NCBI GenBank assembly: GCA_050701115.1
Contig: JBOHER010000395.1
Location: 1-5,779, forward strand
Source: JBOHER01 sp050701115
GTDB taxonomy: Bacteria > Actinomycetota > Actinomycetes > Mycobacteriales > Pseudonocardiaceae
DNA: 5,779 nucleotides
Direction of reading: 5' to 3'
This document shows positions 1-5,532 of this stretch, piece by piece (position 1 is the first letter of the stretch; every line of letters begins with the position of its first letter). The position numbers were made by a program, and so were the translations under genes. Below the pieces are notes generated by a model. The model was not told where the DNA came from. It searched no databases and was given only the letters and a program-made list of their open reading frames with translations.

Positions 1-549
1 GGGTGGGTGAACGTGGGAACCGACGCCGATACCGGGGCCTTCGCCGTGGAGTCGATCCGCCGCTGGTGGAACCGCGTGGGACAAGCAGCCTACCCGAAGG
101 CCACCAAGCTGTTGATCACCGCCGACGGTGGTGGCTCCAACGGCTCCCGGCTGCGGTTATGGAAGACCGAGCTCGCCGGGTTCGCCACCGAGTCGGGACT
201 GCAGATCACGGTGCTGCACTTCCCGCCGGGCACATCGAAATGGAACCGGGTCGAGCACCGGTTGTTCTCCGCGATCACCATGAACTGGCGAGGTCGCCCG
301 TTGCAAACCCATGAGACGATCGTCGAGACCATCGCAGCCACCACCAACAAGAACGGGCTGACCGTTCAGGCGATGCTCGACACCAACACCTACGAAAAAG
401 GCATCAAGATAACGGACAAGCAGATGCGGGCCTTCGAGGCTCGCCACCTGCAGCGCCACCAATTCCACGGTGACTGGAACTACTGCGTACACGGCTCATC
501 GGCCCGACAAACCGAGCCCGACGCGACACACCCCGAACCACCCGACTAA
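1..549 (+). CDS. ISAzo13-family transposase, C-terminal part (5' end outside window)
   Basis: The reading frame is open from base 1 and ends at TAA 547-549, so the N-terminal part lies outside the window. The protein would be a DDE transposase that cuts and joins insertion-sequence ends. The visible part carries two of the three expected acidic residues. One is the Asp in ITADGGGSNGSR (codon 124-126); the other is the Glu in PPGTSKWNRVEHRLFS (codon 253-255). The motifs NWRGRPL and, near the end, FHGDWNY are typical of the ISAzo13 (Rhodopirellula-type DDE) family. The first catalytic Asp would be upstream. The last 20 or so residues are a polar tail beyond the usual family end. I could not identify the right terminal inverted repeat downstream. 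The internal GTG at base 7 is not the true start. The visible part has no frameshift, so the element could be intact outside the window. Confidence 0.92.
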   Translation, partial: GWVNVGTDADTGAFAVESIRRWWNRVGQAAYPKATKLLITADGGGSNGSRLRLWKTELAGFATESGLQITVLHFPPGTSKWNRVEHRLFSAITMNWRGRPLQTHETIVETIAATTNKNGLTVQAMLDTNTYEKGIKITDKQMRAFEARHLQRHQFHGDWNYCVHGSSARQTEPDATHPEPPD

Positions 550-726
550 TTCCTGCGCGAGCCCTAACTAGACCGAAGTTGCTGTAGCTCTCCGTAGAGA
601 TTGTTGACCCGACCTGCGGGAGTTGGCCTGTTCGGCGTTGGGATGTGGTCAGAATTTATGGCGTGTCTTGCTGGGTGTTCTGATCCGAATCCGCGAGTAA
701 GTCGGTGACACGCGGCTGGATATGGC
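550..726. other. Non-coding stretch downstream of the transposase
   Basis: I see no convincing gene here. It should contain the right end of the ISAzo13-type element, but with only one end visible no inverted-repeat pair can be matched. The only internal structure I see is a weak 4-base CTCT/AGAG palindrome at 588-599. The stretch is less GC-rich in places (for example around 650-660) than the coding DNA around it. Confidence 0.5.
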
Positions 727-799
727 GATAGGTGTCGCTCTGAGCTGGGATGATGTTGGTGTCGAGGCCACGATCATTCCGGTTGAGAGGACACCTATC
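727..799. repeat. Long imperfect inverted repeat (hairpin)
   Basis: GATAGGTGTC (727-736) is the exact reverse complement of GACACCTATC (790-799). Pairing continues inward almost to the loop. CTCT (738-741) pairs with AGAG (786-789) after a one-base bulge. Bases 743-746 pair with 781-784 if G-U pairs are allowed. GGATGAT (748-754) pairs with ATCATTCC (773-780) with one bulged base. That gives about 25 pairs within 73 bases. No T-run follows on either strand, so a Rho-independent terminator is unlikely. It could be the end of a mobile element, a small palindromic repeat or a structured RNA. I do not recognise it. Confidence 0.6.
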
Positions 800-814
800 T
801 GGTGAGCAGGGTAC

Positions 815-1099
815 GTGACAGGCGCGGGGTTCGTCAGCAGGCGCGATGAGGTGCCCGCGGGCCTCCTGAGCTCACGGACCAGGGTCCGGATCACGGCGGA
901 CGGGGTCGCCCCGCAGGTTCTGCACGAGCTCGTCGAATGGGCCGACCGCTACTCACTGATCTCGGACGCGATCCGCCGGGCCGCCGCGATCGACAAGGAT
1001 CTCTTCGATCTCGTCCAGCGCCACGATCACGGCACAGGGACCAAGGTCATTGACTGGGAGTACCTGCTGCAGCGGGCACGCCGCGCTGTAGCCCCGTGA
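815..1099 (+). pseudogene. OsmC-like protein, C-terminal fragment
   Basis: An open frame of 94 codons starts at GTG 815 and ends at TGA 1097-1099. From about base 845 the translation resembles the C-terminal part of OsmC/Ohr-type proteins: an EVPAGLL-like stretch, a beta strand (RTRVRITAD), then an amphipathic helix with HELVEWADRYSLISDAIRRA. In that family this region follows the second redox cysteine or overlaps its position; here the usual Cys before PVS is replaced (YSLISDAI). The rest of the roughly 140-residue fold is missing upstream, so any product would lack the first catalytic Cys. The last 30 residues do not match anything I know. The ORF converges with the chimeric minus-strand ORF, with only 3 bases between the stops. 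I infer a truncated remnant; an unrelated small protein remains possible. Confidence 0.4.
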
Positions 1100-1102
1100 G
1101 GA

Positions 1103-1651
1103 TCAGATACCCCGCAACGTTCCCTGGCCTTTCCCACCGCGTCCGGGTTGTTTGGTTCGTCGCAAGGCAGCCTGGGACAGCGGCGTGACCGGGCAGACGG
1201 GCTCGCCCTGGCCAGGCTGGGTGACATCGATGAGCGCAATCAACTGCTGCAAGCTCCCGGTCACATTCTCGTCCGATGCGGTGCACAGGGTGAGGAGCTG
1301 GTTGGCGCGAGCGACACGTCGCTCCGGATCGGATTCCACGGCCAGCGCCCTGCGCACCGCATCGGCGACGTGCCGCGCGATGACGTCGGGCGCATCCGCG
1401 GTGTCGACGCCGAACACGCAGAGAAGGCCCTGGATGACCTCGGCGAGCCGGTCCATGCCTTCGCTCGCGCCCTCTTGCATGCCGGACTGGACCATGCCGT
1501 CCCGGTCCTCGACCGACTGGAAGACGGACGCCGCCACGTACTTCGTCTTTCCCGGTAGGTCGGGGTCCTCTTCAAGGGTGAGCGTCTCGAGGGACACGTG
1601 ACCTGGCATGCCTTCGAACTCGAAGGTCTGGATGACCCGTTCGTCAGGCAC
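1103..1651 (-). CDS. Chimeric ORF: SRPBCC/AHSA1 part fused to helicase N-terminal part
   Basis: This is the longest start-to-stop frame here: GTG at 1649-1651, stop TGA at 1103-1105, 182 codons. The frame is in fact open further upstream, to a stop at 1751-1753, and recognisable homology runs to about 1717. GTG 1651 is therefore an internal codon of the SRPBCC piece and not an original start. Residues 1-72 are SRPBCC/AHSA1-like and residues about 73-163 are helicase N-terminus-like; the last 19 are out-of-frame sequence. I saw no ribosome binding site or promoter. Automated annotation may call this an SRPBCC protein, but I regard it as two joined remnants, listed separately. Expression is doubtful. 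Confidence 0.45.
   Translation of the reverse strand: MPDERVIQTFEFEGMPGHVSLETLTLEEDPDLPGKTKYVAASVFQSVEDRDGMVQSGMQEGASEGMDRLAEVIQGLLCVFGVDTADAPDVIARHVADAVRRALAVESDPERRVARANQLLTLCTASDENVTGSLQQLIALIDVTQPGQGEPVCPVTPLSQAALRRTKQPGRGGKGQGTLRGI
1110..1440 (-). pseudogene. PLD-like/DEAD-box helicase (DUF3427 type), N-terminal remnant with frameshift
   Basis: Following the SRPBCC piece in frame, the translation contains TADAPDVIARHVADAVRRAL, then ERRVARANQLL and CPVTPLSQAAL. I recognise this as the N-terminal segment of large helicases that carry a phospholipase-D-like nuclease domain, a DEAD/DEAH helicase core and often DUF3427. In those proteins PLS.AALLTN is followed by an acidic, Pro-rich stretch. 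Here the match leaves the frame at about 1160. A neighbouring frame then gives DEPNNPDAVGKARERCG down to about 1110, consistent with a small deletion. The PLD and helicase domains (roughly 900 further residues) are absent. Such enzymes are thought to act in DNA repair or defence, but this remnant keeps no catalytic motif. The assignment is from memory of family sequences. Confidence 0.55.
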
Positions 1652-1723
1652 GATGTCGTGGTAGAGGCCCTTGAACGCGTACTCGTTGCCGTCGGTGTTG
1701 CGACTGACGAACCGCCCACGACG
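1436..1723 (-). pseudogene. SRPBCC/AHSA1-family protein, N-terminally truncated remnant
   Basis: The translation from about 1717 downward begins GRFVSRNTDGNEYAF, continues through VIQTFEFEGMPGHVSLET and SVFQSVEDRDGMVQSGM, and ends EGASEGMDRLAEVI near 1436. This is the middle and C-terminal half of an activator-of-Hsp90-ATPase-like (AHSA1) SRPBCC protein, a helix-grip fold that forms a hydrophobic ligand cavity; specific ligands are usually unknown. The family is normally about 150-160 residues. Roughly the first 60, with the WWGP-type motif and first strands, are missing. Homology stops close to 1718-1730, where homology to the plus-strand ATPase begins. At the other end the sequence passes in frame into a helicase-like segment. 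It is truncated at the 5' end and fused at the 3' end, so it is very unlikely to work. Confidence 0.7.
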
Positions 1724-1728
1724 CGATA

Positions 1729-2353
1729 GGCCAATTCGAGCGGTTCGCGATCACCGGTGGCATGCCCGTTACCTCGCAGCGGTCAGCGCCAGCCGACTCA
1801 AGGATGCGATCTGCCGTCAGATCTTGCGGCCCGACGCTCCGCTGTGGAACGAAGGTCGCACCATCGTCGGCCAGGAACTGCGGGAACCCACCGTCCACTT
1901 CGCCGTGCTGGAACAACTCGCCACCGGAGAGAAGGAGACGGGGGAGATCGCCGCCGCCCTTCGACTCCCCAACGGTACGGTTCCAAGTACCTCTCGAGCC
2001 TGGAGTCACTACGTCTCGTCAGCCGTCGTCTACCGTTCGACACGCGGCCCGGTGCTCGAGGCGGGCATTGGACGTTGACCGATCGTTTCCCGCGCTTCTG
2101 GTTCCGATTCGCCTTTCCCTACCAATCCGATCTAGAGGCAGGCCAGTCACCGACGGACCTGTACGACACCGAAATAGCGCCGGCACTGGCTGACCACGTC
2201 GCGCCCACGTTCGAAGAGTGTGGCGCCCATGCCCGCCACACCCTGGTCCTCTACGCCAAGGCGGGCTTCACCCAGGCGCTACGGACACACGCAGAAGGCT
2301 ACGCGCATCTCCACCTTGTCGATGGCACCGAAGCTTTGTCGAATCTCGCGTAA
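1729..2353 (+). pseudogene. DUF234-type AAA ATPase, C-terminal half, two frameshifts
   Basis: Three consecutive frames read as one protein. The first gives QFERFAITGGMPV (1732-1770). The second gives YLAAV, LKDAICRQILRPDAPLWNEG and EKETGEIAAALRLPNGTV (about 1770-1981). The third gives SKYLSSLESLRLVSRRLPF, HWTLTDRFPRFWFRFAFPYQ and APALADHVAPTFEE, ending at TAA 2351-2353. This matches the winged-helix and DUF234 C-terminal half of DEXX-box ATPases found in archaea and actinobacteria. The P-loop and Walker B half is missing, and upstream homology stops near 1729. Both frameshifts fit loss of one T from an expected GTTT (1768-1771 and 1980-1983). After FEEC at about 2220 the sequence jumps to HTLVLYAKAGFTQAL, which resembles the far C-terminus of the same family, so an internal in-frame deletion is likely. 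It cannot encode a working ATPase. Confidence 0.78.
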
Positions 2354-2421
2354 GAGTACTCGTGATTGCGCCCGACGTCGCTCAGCCGCCGGCCCTGTGG
2401 CGACCGGCTCGGTCAGCGCAG

Positions 2422-2448
2422 CGGGGAGCACGGCTTACTCCGTCCCCG
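2422..2448. terminator. Hairpin across the vapC stop codon, possible terminator
   Basis: CGGGGA (2422-2427) pairs with TCCCCG (2443-2448), and CGG (2431-2433) pairs with CCG (2440-2442). There is a 3-base bulge and a 6-base loop that contains most of the vapC stop codon (2435-2437). It lies between the convergent ATPase remnant and vapC. Neither strand has a T-run after it, so termination activity is uncertain. Confidence 0.25.
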
Positions 2449-2827
2449 GCATTGCCACCGGCAGTCCCGCGTCACGAGCCGCATCAGCCATCCGGCGGTC
2501 GTAGGTGACCAACGCGATCAGTGCTGGGCCAAGCACCTCAGCGCTGGCCACGTGAATGGCGTCCAAACTGGGCAATCCTCCGGGGACACCGACCGCCACA
2601 TCACGAACGTGGTCGGTCACCGGTACCTCGATGTGCATCCTGAGTAGCTGTGGAAGCAGATTCGGGTAGTCCCCGATCCGATCACAGGTACGCACGGTCT
2701 CAATGAACCCAATCGTGCTCGTGCACGTGTCGGCGTCTGGACAGCTCTCCAGGAACTTCCGCAGCCCAGCGGCGTGCGCACGGCCCGACACCAGCGTCAC
2801 GAGAGCCGAGGCGTCGAAGTAGATCAC
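2435..2827 (-). CDS. vapC: VapC-type PIN-domain ribonuclease toxin
   Basis: This 130-residue protein has the length of a single PIN domain. The family uses a cluster of acidic residues to bind Mg/Mn and cleave RNA, often tRNA or rRNA, so the free toxin stops translation. The expected residues are all visible: D5 in IYFDASALV, E43 in IGFIETVR, D89 in LPSLDAIHVASA and D110 in VTYDRRMADAA. The start is GTG at 2825-2827, which overlaps the antitoxin stop as GTGA. This implies translational coupling, so antitoxin is made first. The stop is TAA 2435-2437. Nothing is broken and the active site is complete, so the pair is probably functional. It lies between the gene-fragment mosaic and the ESX-linked cluster. 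The RNA target cannot be read from the sequence. Confidence 0.93.
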   Translation of the reverse strand: MIYFDASALVTLVSGRAHAAGLRKFLESCPDADTCTSTIGFIETVRTCDRIGDYPNLLPQLLRMHIEVPVTDHVRDVAVGVPGGLPSLDAIHVASAEVLGPALIALVTYDRRMADAARDAGLPVAMPGTE

Positions 2828-3144
2828 CGGCCGACCTCGTCGAGCACCTCGAGAACGTCACGATCCGCACATTGTTCCGCCAGGACGGCAAGCGGATCCA
2901 CATCGTCCGGGACATCGACATGCACGAATTCGTCCCAGTCGCCTGCCTTCGGAGCGCCCGGTGGACGCCTCTTGATCAGGCCGCGAGCGACCAAGTCGTC
3001 GTACCCGCTCTGCGTCCTCGGAGGTGGCACCAGGATGGCGACCACGTCACCGTGCTTGGTCACCTCGATCGTCTCGCCACGTTGGACGCGGGCGAACATC
3101 GCGCTCGGGTTGTAGGAGAACTCCCGAACAGTAACTTCAGCCAT
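2824..3144 (-). CDS. vapB: Phd/YefM-family antitoxin (VapB role)
   Basis: This is a 106-residue antitoxin that binds and blocks the PIN toxin and normally represses its own operon together with it. Residues 1-40 (AEVTVREFSYNPSAMFARV, then GETIEVTKHGDVVAILVPP) match the Phd/YefM dimerisation and DNA-binding fold. Residues about 45-106 are acidic, with DWDEFVHVDVPDDVD and a Leu-containing last helix, as expected of a toxin-wrapping tail. The ATG at 3142-3144 is chosen because the family homology starts there. The frame is open further upstream, but that part has no family resemblance. A weak purine-rich GGTGG lies a few bases upstream. The stop TGA (2824-2826) overlaps the toxin start by 4 bases. 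The symbol names the role in the pair; the fold is Phd/YefM rather than AbrB. Confidence 0.92.
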   Translation of the reverse strand: MAEVTVREFSYNPSAMFARVQRGETIEVTKHGDVVAILVPPPRTQSGYDDLVARGLIKRRPPGAPKAGDWDEFVHVDVPDDVDPLAVLAEQCADRDVLEVLDEVGR

Positions 3145-3310
3145 GGACACCACCCACCATTTGTACCTACATGAGGGCACATCAAGCGTGGCGCTCCGCA
3201 AGATGATCCTGGCGAACCCGTGCGCATGAAGTCCAGCGCCTGTCCACGACGAACCTCTGGTGGAGATATCGCGACCCGCACACATTGGTCTCGCGGATGT
3301 GGTAGACCCC
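3145..3310 (-). other. Intergenic region upstream of vapBC
   Basis: These 166 bases separate the lipoprotein stop from the antitoxin start, both on the minus strand. The region should hold the vapBC promoter, including the palindrome at 3162-3171. I found no clear terminator for the upstream lipoprotein gene and no further conserved coding sequence. The open frame running through it has no family resemblance. Confidence 0.4.
3162..3171. promoter_or_regulatory. TGTA-CC-TACA palindrome, candidate antitoxin operator
   Basis: A perfect 4-base-arm palindrome lies 17 bases upstream of the antitoxin ATG. The E. coli YefM antitoxin, of the same fold, is known to bind palindromes with a TGTACA core. 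This site contains TGTAC and its mirror half TACA, offset by a CC. On the minus strand, TACAAA (3160-3165) could serve as part of a -10, but the nearest -35-like TTGATG (3180-3185) is only 14 bases away, so the promoter call is weak. The position suits autorepression. Confidence 0.35.
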
Positions 3311-4654
3311 TCACTTCGGCAACTCCGCGCGGTGTTCCCCGGCTCGCCCACCACCACCCAGGGCGAGCTCGTCATAGCCCGGCACCTCGTACACCCGAAC
3401 CAGGTTGTCCAGGAAGTCCGAGGCTGCGAGCCGACGGCCGTCCGCCGACACGTCCAGCCCCGTGGTCTGGTTGCCGGTCACCAGCGCGTCGAGCAACTTC
3501 CCGGACGAGGTGTCGATGGCCAGCACCGAGCCCCACTCGGGGCCGGGGATGTAGTACGACGTCGGATTGTTCTTGCCCCGGCAGGAAACGAAGAGCACCT
3601 TGCCATCCGGGCTCAGATCAATCGTGTTGGGTTTCTCATCGGTCTTGGCGAACTCCCGCACCTCGTCGGTGGCCAGGTCCACGGCGAACACCTTCGCCCG
3701 GCCCATGTCACCGGCGTAGAGCGTCGTGCCGTCACCGACCAGGTGACGCATCGCGCCGCCGCTCCGATGCAGCACCTTACCCTTGCCGGTGTCCAGGTCG
3801 ATGCGAGCGATCTCGCCGTGCCCGTAGCCCGCGACGTAGAGCCGCTTGCCGTCCGGCGTCGGGTACAGGCCCCTCGGCGTGCGCACCGTCGGGATGACCC
3901 GCTGCACCTTCCAACTCTCGACATCGATCTCCGAGACGTTGTCGCTGGACCAGTTGGACGCATACAGGGTGCGCTCGTCCCGCGAGAGCGCGAGCACCTT
4001 CGTCCAGGCCCCCTTGACGTTGATCTTGCGCAGAACCTTGCGCTTGTCGGTGTCGATCTCGTAGACCGACGCGGTTTCCATCTGGCTCGCGTAGGCGCGA
4101 GTGCCGTCCCGGTTGAAGATCACCTCCACCGCGCCGTGCTTGCCGAGCGGGATCTGTTTGAGCTCTGCACCGGTATCCGCGTCGAAGACCTGCACCCCGC
4201 GCCCGCCGAGCAGTGAACTCCAGATCTCGGACCGATCCGGGGTGTAGGCGACCTGCTTCGGGTTGGAGCCGGTTTCGAAGCGCACCACGCTGCTCAGCAG
4301 TTGGCCGCTGCGGTCCAGCCACACGTTGACCTGTTGCGGCCGATCGAGCGTGATCAGACGGGTAGCTCGCTCGTAGCCGCCGCGGGTCAGGGTGATCTGG
4401 GTGTCACCGCCTGGGATCTTCCCCATATAGGGCGTCGTCTTGGTGATCGTGCGGCGGTCGGCGGTACGGATGGTCAGCTTCGCGTCCGGCGGGTGGGTAA
4501 TCACCTCGAGGCGTTGCTTGGACAGCGACGCAGGGGCGCTGGTCGTCGGCGGACGAGCCCTCGTCGGCGACGGGGCTGAGGTGACGGGGGTCGGTGCGGA
4601 GCAGGCGGCCAGCGACAGTGCAAGCACCGCGGCGGCGAGGCGGATGCGCAACAC
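3311..4654 (-). CDS. Secreted lipoprotein: PEGA domain plus seven-bladed YVTN-type beta-propeller
   Basis: The 447-residue protein starts at GTG 4652-4654 and ends at TGA 3311-3313. Residues 1-18 form a lipoprotein signal peptide: Arg residues, a hydrophobic core and the lipobox LAAC with Cys18. A Ser/Thr/Pro-rich linker (19-45) follows, suited to crossing the cell wall. Residues about 47-117 are a PEGA domain, a small beta fold seen in surface proteins, with TTPYMGKIPGGDTQITLT and a GGYERATRLI segment. Residues about 129-427 contain seven repeats of a 40-residue type, each with an SPDG/TPDGK-like turn followed by LYVA and an ID.DTGK segment. This is a YVTN/lactonase-like beta-propeller, usually a binding scaffold and sometimes an enzyme. 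No catalytic residues can be named. The tail is Gly-rich and basic. It lies 95 bases after espG in the same direction. The ribosome binding site is weak, but the signal peptide fixes the start within a few codons (TTG 4651 is the alternative). Its ligand is unknown. Confidence 0.85.
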   Translation of the reverse strand: MLRIRLAAAVLALSLAACSAPTPVTSAPSPTRARPPTTSAPASLSKQRLEVITHPPDAKLTIRTADRRTITKTTPYMGKIPGGDTQITLTRGGYERATRLITLDRPQQVNVWLDRSGQLLSSVVRFETGSNPKQVAYTPDRSEIWSSLLGGRGVQVFDADTGAELKQIPLGKHGAVEVIFNRDGTRAYASQMETASVYEIDTDKRKVLRKINVKGAWTKVLALSRDERTLYASNWSSDNVSEIDVESWKVQRVIPTVRTPRGLYPTPDGKRLYVAGYGHGEIARIDLDTGKGKVLHRSGGAMRHLVGDGTTLYAGDMGRAKVFAVDLATDEVREFAKTDEKPNTIDLSPDGKVLFVSCRGKNNPTSYYIPGPEWGSVLAIDTSSGKLLDALVTGNQTTGLDVSADGRRLAASDFLDNLVRVYEVPGYDELALGGGGRAGEHRAELPK

Positions 4655-4749
4655 CTGGACACCGTACTGCGAGCGACTCCGGCAGCCGCTCCACCAACAG
4701 GGGCAACACGCCGCGGATGTGCTTCAGGAGCAATCGCCGCCGAGGCGCC
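4655..4749 (-). other. Gap between espG and the lipoprotein gene
   Basis: The gap is 95 bases long. A short GCGCC/GGCGC stem with a 5-base loop spans the espG stop codon on the minus strand, but no T-run follows. I see no strong promoter and no Shine-Dalgarno sequence at normal spacing from GTG 4654. Readthrough from espG is possible but not demonstrated. Confidence 0.3.
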
Positions 4750-5493
4750 CTACCGGCGCAGCTCCTTCTCCAGGTCCTGCAGTGCCCCCGAAATGGTCTG
4801 GAGGCCAGCGCCGACCAGGTTGACCCAGCCGCTGGAGGTCGGCGTGAGCAGAACCCGGCCGGATTCGGTGTCGATCCAGCACGGCATCGGCGCCTTGGTG
4901 GACTTGCGGCCTCCCAAACCGTCGCGCACACCTGCGCAGAGCTGGCCCACGTTGATCCGGTCCTTATCGAGCCAGCGCTTCATCCGCTTGGCGTCGCGGA
5001 CACTGTTGTTCAGCGGAAGCGACTTGTCCTTGATGATCGCTTCGAGGTCGGCGTTGTCGCACGACATCGAGTGCACCTGGGCGGCAGGGGTTTCCGGCAG
5101 CGCAGCGGCCACGCGCACGCCGAGCTGCTCGACCGGGATCGGGCTGATCTCGATCGTCTTGTTCCGGTGCACGACCAGCACGGCGTCCCGCCCGATTGCC
5201 GCGGTCCGCACGGTCTCCTGCTCGCCGCCGGCGTGCGCGAAGAACGTGTAGTACTCGACGGCCGCGCGCTGCATGACCGTCAACGTCTCCAGGAAGTCAT
5301 CGCTGATCCGCGCGCCGTCGACCAGACCTTGCTGGCGCAACTCGGCCAGCACCCGCACGTCGCGGCGGTGTGACTCCTCCGCCGGGTAGAACAGCCCGCC
5401 GCCGACCAGGGTGGAGTGCGCCTCGCCGAGATTCTCCTTTTCCAGCAGCGTCGTGTAGGTCTCCAAGCTGATGGACACCTGGTTGCGGATCAC
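4750..5493 (-). CDS. espG: EspG-family ESX (type VII) secretion-associated protein
   Basis: This is a 247-residue cytoplasmic protein with no signal peptide or membrane segment. EspG proteins bind the tip of PE/PPE-type heterodimers, keep them soluble and deliver them to their own ESX secretion machine. The family pattern is visible. The start ISLETYTTLLEKENLGEA is followed by FYPAEESHRRDVRVLAELR and then QGL (about 40-57), the typical LxxxGL-type helix. A central beta sheet includes RDAVLVVHRNKTIEISPIP (102-120). The end has GRVLLTPTSSGWVNLVG (212-228), matching the family's final strands. Length is slightly below the usual 250-280. The start GTG (5491-5493) is supported by GGGGGAG six bases upstream. 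It lies 39 bases after the PPE/WXG-like gene, which is probably the encoded partner, and they likely share a transcript. The stop is TAG 4750-4752. Confidence 0.87.
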   Translation of the reverse strand: MIRNQVSISLETYTTLLEKENLGEAHSTLVGGGLFYPAEESHRRDVRVLAELRQQGLVDGARISDDFLETLTVMQRAAVEYYTFFAHAGGEQETVRTAAIGRDAVLVVHRNKTIEISPIPVEQLGVRVAAALPETPAAQVHSMSCDNADLEAIIKDKSLPLNNSVRDAKRMKRWLDKDRINVGQLCAGVRDGLGGRKSTKAPMPCWIDTESGRVLLTPTSSGWVNLVGAGLQTISGALQDLEKELRR

Positions 5494-5499
5494 CGTGGA

Positions 5500-5506
5500 C
5501 TCCCCC
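5500..5506 (-). promoter_or_regulatory. Ribosome binding site of espG
   Basis: GGGGGAG on the minus strand is a strong Shine-Dalgarno sequence six bases before GTG 5493. It decides that start over the nearby ATG/GTG codons within the gene. Confidence 0.75.
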
Positions 5507-5532
5507 TGCTTTCCTTGAGTTGTCGTGTTGCC

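Noticed and set aside
588..599. CTCT/AGAG palindrome downstream of the transposase as a terminator
   Set aside because: Four base pairs without a T-run is within chance expectation.
727..799. Hairpin as a Rho-independent terminator for the transposase
   Set aside because: It lies 178 bases past the stop, has mixed pairing and lacks any T-run on either side.
2218..2508. Plus-strand ORFs between the ATPase remnant and vapC
   Set aside because: Two overlapping frames of about 95 codons give Pro/Arg/Ser-rich sequence with no motif and run into the antisense of vapC.
3145..3375. N-terminal extension of the antitoxin to a start at 3375
   Set aside because: The extra 77 residues have no family resemblance, overlap the end of the lipoprotein gene, and homology begins exactly at the ATG at 3144.
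3260..4216. Long plus-strand ORF (318 codons) opposite the lipoprotein gene
   Set aside because: It is antisense to a clear signal peptide/PEGA/propeller gene, has no recognisable domain, and long antisense frames are expected in GC-rich coding DNA.
4594..5373. Plus-strand ORF of 259 codons opposite espG
   Set aside because: It is antisense to espG, which has family motifs and a strong ribosome binding site; the translation looks like shadow sequence rich in Arg, Pro and Ala.
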